A stretch of DNA of 7,331 nucleotides from Pelobacter sp. UBA5610 (GCA_002424645.1 DIKU01000135.1:1-7331), one strand, 5' to 3'. Numbered from the stretch's first letter, positions 1 through 6,705 are shown. The notes: a model not told the origin generated them from the letters alone. Made by a program: numbers and translations.

Positions 1-400
1 GGCAGTAGGTTTCCTTGAGGATGGAGAGGATGTCCCTGAGGGTTGCGGTGCCCTTATCGAATCCCGTGGCGTGAAAAGAACGGTCCAGATCGTCGTTGTC
101 GAGGCCGAAGGTCGAAAGGGACAGCAGCGGATGGTCGGTTTTGCAGGGGGATAGCGGGTCGGTGCAGGCCAGCAGGTGGCCGAGTTCGCGGTAACGGTTG
201 ATGAGGGCATCGACCGCGGACTGTTTGAAGCTGACTGCCGGTGTCAGGCAGGCCAGGGGGGGCATCGGCGCCGACTGCCGCCCGGTGTCGAATCCATCGA
301 AAAAAGCCTGCCAGTCCGCAGGCAGTTGCTCAGGGTTTTCCTGCCACTGGCGGTACAGGGCTTCGACCCAGGTCGGACTGAGGTTGGCAATAAACGGCAT
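1..400 (-). CDS. sucA: 2-oxoglutarate dehydrogenase E1 component, N-terminal part (cut by window edge)
   Basis: Thiamine-diphosphate-dependent E1 subunit of the 2-oxoglutarate dehydrogenase complex of the TCA cycle. It decarboxylates 2-oxoglutarate and passes the succinyl group to the lipoyl arm of E2 in the cytoplasm. Only the first 133 codons are present; the full family length is about 900 residues. The visible part carries two family hallmarks: the N-terminal E2-interaction segment (YRQWQENPEQLPADWQAFF, about residues 16-34) and the segment with INRYRELGHLLACTDPL (about 67-83). It ends in LRDILSILKETYC, which in the family directly precedes the conserved RTIGVEYMH block. The ATG at 398-400 is chosen because AGGAGG lies 6 nt upstream (407-412 on the complement). 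The catalytic region is outside the window, and the E2 gene would be expected beyond the left edge. Family assignment is confident; intactness cannot be judged. Confidence 0.92.
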   Translation of the reverse strand, partial: MPFIANLSPTWVEALYRQWQENPEQLPADWQAFFDGFDTGRQSAPMPPLACLTPAVSFKQSAVDALINRYRELGHLLACTDPLSPCKTDHPLLSLSTFGLDNDDLDRSFHATGFDKGTATLRDILSILKETYC

Positions 401-406
401 ACTGTC

Positions 407-412
407 CCTCCT
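407..412 (-). promoter_or_regulatory. Ribosome binding site of the E1 gene
   Basis: AGGAGG on the minus strand, 6 nt before the ATG at 400. This fixes the start of the truncated E1 gene. Confidence 0.85.
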
Positions 413-477
413 GTTATCACACCGGACCTTCATGCCGTATCGTGGGCAGGGGCCGACATGTCGTCGATAACCCAGCC

Positions 478-505
478 ATTATAACAACTTGGGAATATTG
501 AGCAA
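478..505 (-). promoter_or_regulatory. Extended -10 promoter for the 2-oxoglutarate dehydrogenase E1 gene
   Basis: On the minus strand a perfect TATAAT (478-483) is preceded by TG one base upstream (TGTTATAAT, extended -10). TTGCTC (500-505) lies 16 bp further up as a weak -35. Transcription would begin near 471, giving a leader of about 70 nt. The leader holds a perfect 10-bp palindrome CGACATGTCG (454-463), close to the predicted start, which could be an operator half or chance. The promoter lies just after the carbonic anhydrase hairpin, so E1 is probably transcribed independently. Confidence 0.65.
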
Positions 506-522
506 TGAATTACTGAGAAGAG

Positions 523-559
523 ACGATCGGCGGCTCTTGTTGTAAGAGCCGCCGATCGT
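523..559 (-). terminator. Hairpin after the carbonic anhydrase gene, probable terminator
   Basis: Perfect 16-bp inverted repeat (arms 523-538 and 544-559, ACGATCGGCGGCTCTT) with a 5-nt loop. It starts 5 bp after the TGA of the carbonic anhydrase gene. Read on the minus strand, the hairpin is followed by CTCTTCTCAGTAATTC rather than a clean T-run, so termination may be inefficient or the hairpin may mainly protect the 3' end of the mRNA. Confidence 0.7.
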
Positions 560-564
560 TGGAG

Positions 565-1386
565 TCAGTCTTTTTTACAGGGTTTTGGGCAGTGCTTTTC
601 GCCGGCCATGGCGTTGACGGCTTTGTCCGGGGATGCCTCCACCTTGGTGAGGATCTTGCCGGTCTGGGCTTCGTCGAGCCATGCGACTTTACCGGTGGCG
701 ACGTCGTAGATGGCGCCGACCACTTTGACCTTGCCGCTCTTGACCAGTTCGCGGGAGGCCGGGCTGGTCATGAACAGGTCTTCGATCCCCTGCCAGACGT
801 TCGCTTCAATGGCGTAGGGAATAACCTTGTCGCCGTGAGCTTCAGGGTGTGCAGCGATGGCTTTTTCGACCGCAGGCTGAATATTGTCCACCAAAGGCGG
901 AATGTTGCGCTCCAGGGCGTGGCCGGTGCCGTGAACGGCGTGGGTCACGGCGGTGACGGCGCCGCATTGGGTGTGGCCGAGTACGACCAGTACCGGTGTG
1001 TTGACATGGGCGAGGCCGTATTCGATGGAGCCGGCTTCGTCGGTGTCAACCACGTTGCCCGCGACGCGGATAACAAAAATATCCATGATGCCGGCATCGA
1101 AGATGGCTTCTACCGGCACGCGCGAATCGGAGCAGGTGATGACTGTGGCGTAGGCATAATCTCCCTGATTCTGGCTGCCTGCCAGAATCAAACGTTTGGC
1201 ATCGCTATGGGGATGGATCGATTTGCCAGCGACGAAACGGGCATTGCCTTCCTTGAGCATGGTAATGGTCGCATCAGGGCTGGGCTTGGCGGCTTTTCCC
1301 GAGGCCAGGGCCGGAGTCAGCATCAGGGCGGTGGCGAAAAGGGCCAGAGCGCCGAGGCGGACGGTAAAACGAATGGAGCGGTACAT
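565..1386 (-). CDS. Exported beta-class carbonic anhydrase
   Basis: Zinc enzyme that interconverts CO2 and bicarbonate; here probably periplasmic. The 273-residue product opens with a signal peptide: basic MYRSIRFTVR, a hydrophobic core, then TPALA before SGKAA, with cleavage likely after Ala28. The mature part is a beta-carbonic anhydrase with CSDSR at Cys85-Asp87-Arg89 and GHTQCG at His138/Cys141. These are the two Cys and one His zinc ligands plus the Asp/Arg dyad of the family. ATG at 1386 is preferred over the in-frame TTG at 1392 because AGGAGG (1395-1400) is 8 nt from the ATG but only 2 nt from the TTG. The C-terminus ends in a Lys-rich tail with CPKPC (Cys266, Cys270), not part of the catalytic core. 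It is divergent from the kinase-like gene and followed by a hairpin, so probably monocistronic. Its promoter is unclear; TTTTCA-N17-TAAATT on the minus strand near 1430-1458 is only a weak candidate. Confidence 0.93.
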   Translation of the reverse strand: MYRSIRFTVRLGALALFATALMLTPALASGKAAKPSPDATITMLKEGNARFVAGKSIHPHSDAKRLILAGSQNQGDYAYATVITCSDSRVPVEAIFDAGIMDIFVIRVAGNVVDTDEAGSIEYGLAHVNTPVLVVLGHTQCGAVTAVTHAVHGTGHALERNIPPLVDNIQPAVEKAIAAHPEAHGDKVIPYAIEANVWQGIEDLFMTSPASRELVKSGKVKVVGAIYDVATGKVAWLDEAQTGKILTKVEASPDKAVNAMAGEKHCPKPCKKD

Positions 1387-1394
1387 ATGCAATT

Positions 1395-1400
1395 CCTCCT
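1395..1400 (-). promoter_or_regulatory. Ribosome binding site deciding the carbonic anhydrase start
   Basis: AGGAGG on the minus strand. The 8-nt spacing favours ATG at 1386; the TTG two codons upstream would be only 2 nt away. Confidence 0.85.
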
Positions 1401-1522
1401 ATGGAAAGGTGTGAAAAATCGTCGGACAATTTAGCATTATTTACTGTGGATGAAAATGGCCAAATGACCCGTAAACACCATGTTTGAGGTGGCGAAGGAT
1501 ATTATTTAATTCAGAATAGATC

Positions 1523-1531
1523 TGTTATACT
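1523..1531 (+). promoter_or_regulatory. Extended -10 promoter for the hybrid kinase-like gene
   Basis: TGTTATACT matches an extended -10 (TGn plus TATACT at 1526-1531). No good -35 hexamer is seen at 16-18 bp upstream (TATTTA at best), which extended -10 promoters can tolerate. Transcription would start near 1538, about 35 nt before the first ATG. An inverted repeat TAAGC-N5-GCTTA (1531-1545) overlaps the predicted start and could be a small operator. Confidence 0.5.
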
Positions 1532-1572
1532 AAGCCTAGTGCTTATAGCAGGTCGTAGTTCACTCTGGTGAT

Positions 1573-2829
1573 ATGGCCTCCAACTCATCGGTAACCTCCA
1601 TGCCAAGAGGGCATATGAACCCTTCAGATTTTTTGCCGGAAAACATATCCCTGGATGACAAACCCGATCCGGGAATCATCAATAAGCCGGAAAAGGTCCA
1701 TGCCGCAATCAACGAATTCGTTTCGCTGCTCAGTCATGAGTTGCGTACCCCCCTGACCGGAACCATGGGGATGTTGGATTTGGTGCTAGCCGGAGACCTT
1801 CCGGCCGACCAGCGCAGCGCTCTGGATCTTGCAAATGCCTCGGCCCGGGTGATGTTGCGCATTGTTGAAGATATGCATGATCTTGCCCGTATAGAAACGG
1901 GGCGGCTGGCTTTGAAAGATAGCCCTTTCGAAGTTCGCCCCTGGGCTGACGACATGGTTCAGGAAATAGTCAGCTTCAACAGGATCAATCTTTCTGTTGT
2001 GGTCAATGAGCAGGTGCCGGAAATTCTGATTGGCGATGATGATCGCATTGCCCATCTGATCATGGGTTGTGCAGGTTTGTACCTCAAAAAAAGCAGGAGC
2101 CAGGAGCTTTGTCTTGCCTTAACTTTGGCTACGCAAGCGAGCGTACATTACCTGCTGGTGACCATAGGCGAGCCTGGCGTCATGCTTGCGGAAAAAGAAT
2201 GCGTGGATCTGTTGCACGTGAGCGGGAGTTTAACCCCCGTGCCCCTGCTCGCATTTCGGGAATTGGGACTCAAGCAGGCGGTGGTACACAACTTGGCTGC
2301 GGTTCTGGGTGGAGCTCTGTGGCCGACACAAGAATCTGCTGATCGACCTATTCAGGCGCTGGCCATACCCATTCAGCTTCCGGCTGGGTGCGAAAGGGCC
2401 GGAATTGAGACACGGGTTGCAGAAGAACTGCCCTGCAACGAGAGAGGCGCCTCGCAGGCACATATTCTGCTGGTGGAAGATGATGATGCCATACGCAAAT
2501 TGGTCGAACTGCTCCTCCAGCAGCGCGGTTGGCTTGTTACTTCCGTGGCGGATGGCCTCCATGCCCTGGAAGCTTTGCAACATAATCTCTTCGACCTGGT
2601 GTTGATGGATATTCGCATGCCGCGCCTTGATGGTCTCGAAACAACCCGTAGAATTCGACGGCAGGAACAGGCTCTCGGCACGTCGCCACTGCCGATCGTC
2701 GGAATGACCGCCCATGCCGCCATGCAAGATCGCATCATGTGCCTGGAAGCAGGAATGGACGATCATCTGAGCAAACCCATTGCTTCGAATCGTCTTTATG
2801 AGATGATCGAAAAATATCTGGCCGGTTAG
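1573..2829 (+). CDS. Soluble hybrid histidine-kinase-like protein (HisKA, degenerate HATPase, receiver)
   Basis: 418 residues with no membrane segment and no recognisable sensor domain. Residues 43-110 form a HisKA dimerisation domain with an intact H-box, SHELRTP, phosphoacceptor His55. Residues about 150-270 sit where the HATPase domain belongs but the motifs are eroded: the N-box (NLLxNAxKF in active kinases) reads GCAGLYLKK at 165-173 without either Asn; the DTGxGI G1 box reads TIGEPGV at 197-203 without the Asp; the G2 box retains only LGL at 231-233. Residues 297-416 are a receiver domain with an intact acidic pair (Glu302, Asp303), phosphoacceptor Asp346, Thr379 and Lys401. ATP binding is therefore doubtful while the phosphorylatable His and Asp are kept. 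It may act as a phosphotransfer, phosphatase or scaffold protein; this is inference. The ATG at 1573 has a weak ribosome site. ATG at 1615 (codon 15), with AAGAGG 4 nt upstream, is an alternative start. No convincing terminator follows. Confidence 0.88.
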   Translation: MASNSSVTSMPRGHMNPSDFLPENISLDDKPDPGIINKPEKVHAAINEFVSLLSHELRTPLTGTMGMLDLVLAGDLPADQRSALDLANASARVMLRIVEDMHDLARIETGRLALKDSPFEVRPWADDMVQEIVSFNRINLSVVVNEQVPEILIGDDDRIAHLIMGCAGLYLKKSRSQELCLALTLATQASVHYLLVTIGEPGVMLAEKECVDLLHVSGSLTPVPLLAFRELGLKQAVVHNLAAVLGGALWPTQESADRPIQALAIPIQLPAGCERAGIETRVAEELPCNERGASQAHILLVEDDDAIRKLVELLLQQRGWLVTSVADGLHALEALQHNLFDLVLMDIRMPRLDGLETTRRIRRQEQALGTSPLPIVGMTAHAAMQDRIMCLEAGMDDHLSKPIASNRLYEMIEKYLAG

Positions 2830-2938
2830 TTCCCTGGGCGGCTTCCTCCGGTCGTGTGATTTTGGCAGTGGTTGATTTCAGGTCGGTCAGGAGGTCCCGG
2901 TGTTTGGTAACCATGGCTTTTCCTGATTCTTCCACATC

Positions 2939-3013
2939 AAAAAAGCCGTTCGCAGCAGTGTTTTTTCAGGCCGTTTTTTTTCACAGTTTGAAAATAATCG
3001 GCCGAAAAAAAAC
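2939..3013. promoter_or_regulatory. A/T-tract region upstream of the tRNA-Asn promoter, possible UP element or curved DNA
   Basis: Runs of A6 (2939-2944), T6 (2961-2966), T8 (2974-2981), A4 (2991-2994) and A8 (3005-3012). The last abuts the -35 box, where an UP element would lie. The T8 and A8 tracts form a perfect 10-bp inverted repeat (GTTTTTTTTC at 2973-2982, GAAAAAAAAC at 3004-3013). Their centres are 31 bp apart, close to three helical turns. Each tract is preceded by GGCCG. Confidence 0.4.
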
Positions 3014-3041
3014 TTGACATACACGCAAACGTCAGTATAAT
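3014..3041 (+). promoter_or_regulatory. Consensus sigma-70 promoter of tRNA-Asn
   Basis: Perfect TTGACA (3014-3019) and perfect TATAAT (3036-3041) separated by 16 bp. They are followed by a C-rich discriminator (CCAGCCC), the kind often linked to growth-rate control of stable RNA genes. Transcription would start near 3048, leaving a leader of about 55 nt before the mature tRNA. Confidence 0.9.
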
Positions 3042-3102
3042 CCAGCCCATCGCATCACGGGATTCCTGGTTTATCAAGGAAATAAGCTCGGTGTGATACC
3101 AT

Positions 3103-3178
3103 TCCCTGGTAGCTCAGTCGGTAGAGCAGGCGGCTGTTAACCGCCTTGTCGCAGGTTCGAGTCCTGCCCGGGGAGCCA
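3103..3178 (+). tRNA. tRNA-Asn, anticodon GTT
   Basis: 76 nt that fold into a full cloverleaf. The acceptor pairs TCCCTGG (3103-3109) with CCGGGGA (3168-3174), with one T-G wobble. The D stem is GCTC/GAGC (3112-3115, 3124-3127). The anticodon stem is GGCGG/CCGCC (3129-3133, 3141-3145) around loop CTGTTAA, with anticodon GTT at 3136-3138. The T stem is GCAGG/CCTGC around TTCGAGT. Discriminator G is at 3175 and CCA is encoded at 3176-3178. It stands alone, with its own promoter and terminator. No flanking repeat of the 3' end was seen, so there is no sign of an integration event here. Confidence 0.98.
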
Positions 3179-3185
3179 AAAATTC

Positions 3186-3224
3186 AAGAGGGTTGCGGAA
3201 CTTCTTCCGCAACCCTCTTTTTTT
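3186..3224 (+). terminator. Intrinsic terminator of tRNA-Asn, possibly bidirectional
   Basis: Perfect 15-bp stem (3186-3200 and 3205-3219, AAGAGGGTTGCGGAA) with a CTTC loop, running into seven T residues (3218-3224). On the minus strand the same stem is followed by GAATTTTTGG, so it may also stop transcription of the convergent c-di-GMP gene that ends at 3262. Confidence 0.93.
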
Positions 3225-3261
3225 ATTCCGCCCGCCAATTTATAGGCTATCTCTGAGCTGC

Positions 3262-6200
3262 TCACTTTATCTCCCCCAGTGTGTTTAAAAAGTCTTTGCT
3301 TCTTTCTTCTGCATCCCGTGTCTCCGGTTCACCTGCAGTCATGATCAACGGTTTATTGTCTCTTAAGAGTTCGCTGATGTCTTCGGCCGGCAGCGGTCGG
3401 CTTACCAGGAAGCCCTGTATCTCGTCGCAACCGGCTTCGCGCAGGAATGCGAGCTGCTCATGATTTTCCACCCCTTCGGCGATGACTTTGAGGTCGAGAC
3501 CGTGGGCCAGTTGAATGATATGCCGAGCGATGTTGGCCTCGTTGTTGCTGAATGGCAGGTTCTGCACGAAGGCCCGGTCTATTTTCAGATGATCGGCGGG
3601 CAGATCCTTGAGATAGCTGAGGGAAGAAAACCCCGTGCCGAAGTCATCGATGGAGATGGTGATTCCCACCGCGCGTAGCATGCGCAGGGTTTCAAAGGCT
3701 TCGTGCATGTTGTGCATGATGACGGTTTCGGTGATTTCCAGGTTGAGATATCTGGGCGGCAGATCGCATTCCTTGAGTACCTGCATCACCAGTTCGGCAA
3801 AATCCTTCTTCTGCAGTTGATGGGCCGAAACGTTGATCCCCAGTCGCATCGGTGGATATCCGGCGTCGAGCCAGGTTTTGAGCTGGTAACAACCGGCCTG
3901 CAGGACCCATTCGCCCATGGGCACGATGAGACCGGTCTCTTCGGCCAGGGGCACGAATACCGAGGGGGCGATCAGGTTGCCGACCGGATGTTCCCACCGT
4001 ACCAACCCCTCCAGCCCCGATATGCGACCGTCTTTAAGATTGATCTGCGGCTGATAATGCACGCGCAATTCCTGTCGCTCGAACATGCGGCGCAGGCTGC
4101 TTTCCATGGCCATCCTTTCCAGGGCGCGGGAATTCATGGATGAGCTGTAGAACTGAAAATTGTTCCTGCCCAGATCCTTGGCCCGGTACAGGGCGGTATC
4201 GGCATTTTTGACCAGTGCGGTGGTCTCGGTTCCGTCTTTGGGATAGATGGCAATGCCGATGCTGCATGACATGAAGGCTTCATGACCGTTAATGTCATAC
4301 GGCCATGCCAGAGTCTTGAGTATTTTGTGCGCCACCAGTTCGATCTCTTCTTCATGGCTGGTCTGGGTCAGCAGAATATTGAATTCATCACCACCAAACC
4401 GGCTGACCGTGTCGGTTTCCCGCAGCGAGGCCTCAAGGCGTTTGCCGACTTCCTTGAGGGCCGTGTCGCCAGCCGTATGGCCGAGGGAATCGTTGATGGT
4501 TTTAAAACGATCCAGATCGAGAAACATGACCGTAAAGGATTCATGCTGGCGGTGGGCGCGTGCAATGGCCTGGTTGAGGCGGTCCATGAAGAGCAGCCGA
4601 TTGGGTAGCCCGGTTAGCGGGTCGTGGAAGGCGAGGTGCTCGATGGTCTTTTCGGCTTGCTTGCGCTCGGTGATATCGAGCAGGCTGCCGATCAGGGCGG
4701 TATGTCCTTCGCTTATGCCCCGTCCGATGAGAACCTCGACGTGGATCGTATCGCCGTTTTTACGCAAACCGACAAATTCGTAACGCAAATGGTTGGGTTG
4801 GGTGCCTCCAAGGAGTTTGAGGTTGTTGGCGGAGACGAATATCTGGTCATCGGGGTGTACCAATTGCGGTTGATGTTCCGCCTTGGTAATTTCTTCGGGT
4901 GTGTAACCGAAAATTTCAGCAAAGCGTGGGTTGACATAGCTGTAGCGATGGTGCTGGTAAACGAAAATGCCGACCAGACTATTCTCGATAAGCAGTTGGT
5001 AACGGCTTTCGGCCGCGTCGATGTTGGCGATCAGTTCCTGAATCCTGTGGCGCTGGTGTATCTCCTTTTCGAGTTTTCGGGCGGTTTTTTCCAATTGTCG
5101 GTTGGTGGTAAAGGCCTCCCAGCGGTGCTGGGCCAGTAGATTTTCGAGGGCGTCCGTGTTGCGTTGCCGTTGATTATCCAGTTCGGCATAGCATTTGGCC
5201 AGAGCCTGGGCTGCCTGTTGGCAATGTCGGGTCAGATCGTAAACCTCTGAGCTGGATGCCATCGGCCAAGTGGGAAAGCTTCCGGTGCGGACTTTCTCAG
5301 AGAGATCGCCGGTGGCGGTCGCCAGCTTTTTGATGGGCAGGATGATTTTTCTGTGCACGCGAAAGGCCATGGTCAGGGCGATGAGGCAGGGGATGAGCAT
5401 CAGCGCCATGCTGCTCAAGAGCATGCGGTGGATATGCCTATGCAGACGCGCGTTCGGCACGCTCAGGACCAGCTGTGGGGAAGTGAGGATTTGCGTCGAC
5501 GCCCGGGCAGGCAGTTGCAGTTGCAGTCGGGTGACACGTTCCGATTGTGGGTCCCAACGCAGGAATTGTCGCCGCTGCGGGGTTTGGTCGAACAGGTTTG
5601 CCGTGAGCAGGTCCGATGCATGCCATGCAGGGGTGCCGCTGACCACAATGCGGTTGTTTTCACCTACCAGCAGGGACCCTGTGCCATTATCCTCGCCAGT
5701 ATCCAGCAGACTTTTATAGATTTTTTGACCAACGATGGCCAAAGCAACTCCGACCGGACTTCCGTCCTTGGTCAGGGGGCATGCCAGGCAAAGCAACCCT
5801 TTGTTTTTCGTTGATGGCATGGTGGCGGCGAGCAGCAACGGAATGTTGCGCCGAGCAAGAGATTTGATCTCGTCAGGTGAAATCGCCAGAAGTGTGTCGG
5901 ACACGTTTTTTTCGCCGCTAGTGCTCCACCTGTTGAGGAGAAGATTGCCGTTGTTATCCCAGAGCGCAACGTGACGCACATCCTTTTCCTGTTGCAGCAG
6001 GCGGGTGAGCCTGGTCTCGAGACTCTCCCGCTGGGGCCCGTTAGCTGTCAGGCCGGAAAGTTTATCCGCGAGTTCGGCATGAAAAGCATTCATGTTGTGT
6101 TGAATGGCCCGGCACTGTTTGGCTAATTCGGTTTCGATGCCGGGGTGAATAAAATCGTGCGGAGCTGACAGGTTAAGGACCAGGATGAGTAGCCCGGGGA

Positions 6201-6705
6201 GCAGGAAAGCTCCGGCAATGGTATTGATCTCGGACTCGAGAAAGGACACCGCAGGGTGTTGATACAGCCGTTTGCGTTGCATCATGTAAATCAGCAAGCT
6301 GGCGACCGCGGCATTGCCCAGACCGTTGAGCGTCGTCCAGCCCATGGTGTGTATCAGGTTGGCATTTGGATAATGCAGAAGAAAACGGTAAATCAAATAC
6401 TGAACGGGCAAGGCCACCAACCCCCAGAAAAGCAGAGAGGCCACCGGCAGGCTTTTTGCTCCGTGGCGCAGGAACATGCCAATGAACAGGGCTTCTCCTA
6501 CCCATAGTAGATCCGGTATCGCCGCATGCCCCAGGGTCAATGCGAAAAGGGGTGTCATTGAGGCGGCAAGTGCCCCCCATCCAGTACCGTACAGTCGCAC
6601 GATGATCAATACAGGTATGCCGGCGAGCAGAATGCGCCCCTGGGGAAAGAAGCTCAAAGGGAAGGCGTTGCTCAGGAAGGCAGCGAGATACAGGATGCCG
6701 AGCAT
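3262..6705 (-). CDS. Membrane-bound GGDEF-EAL c-di-GMP protein with HAMP and PAS domains
   Basis: A 1147-residue receptor combining diguanylate cyclase and c-di-GMP phosphodiesterase modules in the inner membrane. Order: about seven membrane segments (2-180); an extracytoplasmic Cache-like sensor region (about 181-426) with a CLAC cysteine pair (306, 309); a membrane helix (428-449); HAMP (450-500); a coiled coil (500-560); PAS/PAC (565-683); GGDEF (686-852); EAL (867-1108). The cyclase site is intact: GGDEF at 771-775, metal Asp730 and an inhibitory RETD I-site at 762-765. The EAL signature reads EGL (899-901). The metal and catalytic residues remain: Glu899, Asn958, Glu990, Asp1020-Asp1021, Lys1041, Glu1077 and Gln1097. 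Both activities are therefore possible; which dominates cannot be read from sequence. ATG at 6705 follows an in-frame TAA by one codon, so it is the first possible start. GGAGG lies 12 nt upstream, a long spacing. The gene converges on tRNA-Asn and diverges from the thioredoxin-fold gene. Confidence 0.95.
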   Translation of the reverse strand: MLGILYLAAFLSNAFPLSFFPQGRILLAGIPVLIIVRLYGTGWGALAASMTPLFALTLGHAAIPDLLWVGEALFIGMFLRHGAKSLPVASLLFWGLVALPVQYLIYRFLLHYPNANLIHTMGWTTLNGLGNAAVASLLIYMMQRKRLYQHPAVSFLESEINTIAGAFLLPGLLILVLNLSAPHDFIHPGIETELAKQCRAIQHNMNAFHAELADKLSGLTANGPQRESLETRLTRLLQQEKDVRHVALWDNNGNLLLNRWSTSGEKNVSDTLLAISPDEIKSLARRNIPLLLAATMPSTKNKGLLCLACPLTKDGSPVGVALAIVGQKIYKSLLDTGEDNGTGSLLVGENNRIVVSGTPAWHASDLLTANLFDQTPQRRQFLRWDPQSERVTRLQLQLPARASTQILTSPQLVLSVPNARLHRHIHRMLLSSMALMLIPCLIALTMAFRVHRKIILPIKKLATATGDLSEKVRTGSFPTWPMASSSEVYDLTRHCQQAAQALAKCYAELDNQRQRNTDALENLLAQHRWEAFTTNRQLEKTARKLEKEIHQRHRIQELIANIDAAESRYQLLIENSLVGIFVYQHHRYSYVNPRFAEIFGYTPEEITKAEHQPQLVHPDDQIFVSANNLKLLGGTQPNHLRYEFVGLRKNGDTIHVEVLIGRGISEGHTALIGSLLDITERKQAEKTIEHLAFHDPLTGLPNRLLFMDRLNQAIARAHRQHESFTVMFLDLDRFKTINDSLGHTAGDTALKEVGKRLEASLRETDTVSRFGGDEFNILLTQTSHEEEIELVAHKILKTLAWPYDINGHEAFMSCSIGIAIYPKDGTETTALVKNADTALYRAKDLGRNNFQFYSSSMNSRALERMAMESSLRRMFERQELRVHYQPQINLKDGRISGLEGLVRWEHPVGNLIAPSVFVPLAEETGLIVPMGEWVLQAGCYQLKTWLDAGYPPMRLGINVSAHQLQKKDFAELVMQVLKECDLPPRYLNLEITETVIMHNMHEAFETLRMLRAVGITISIDDFGTGFSSLSYLKDLPADHLKIDRAFVQNLPFSNNEANIARHIIQLAHGLDLKVIAEGVENHEQLAFLREAGCDEIQGFLVSRPLPAEDISELLRDNKPLIMTAGEPETRDAEERSKDFLNTLGEIK

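Noticed and set aside
559..1434. 291-codon open frame on the plus strand opposite the carbonic anhydrase
   Set aside because: Mirror frame of a clear gene with signal peptide and zinc motifs. The predicted product is low-complexity Gly/Val-rich and has no family resemblance.
2230..2766. 178-codon minus-strand frame inside the kinase-like gene
   Set aside because: Shadow of the receiver-domain coding sequence; no ribosome site and no recognisable domain.
2735..2914. Minus-strand small open frame starting MVTKHRDLLTDLK with a weak AGGA ribosome site 6 nt before ATG 2914
   Set aside because: More than half of it is antisense to the end of the kinase-like gene, there is no promoter or terminator of its own, and the product is not recognisable. 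The non-overlapping first 28 codons look plausibly coding, so conservation in relatives would be the decisive test.
2922..2966. Possible terminator for the kinase-like gene (GGCTTTT and AAAAGCC at 2915-2921 and 2941-2947, then T6)
   Set aside because: The 7-bp stem encloses a 19-nt loop and is not followed directly by the T-run; too weak to call.
3062..3110. ATTCCTGGT in the tRNA leader resembling ATTCCCTGGT at the tRNA 5' end, possible partial duplication or att remnant
   Set aside because: The similarity is short and imperfect. Attachment sites usually copy the tRNA 3' half, and no integrase or boundary repeat is present.
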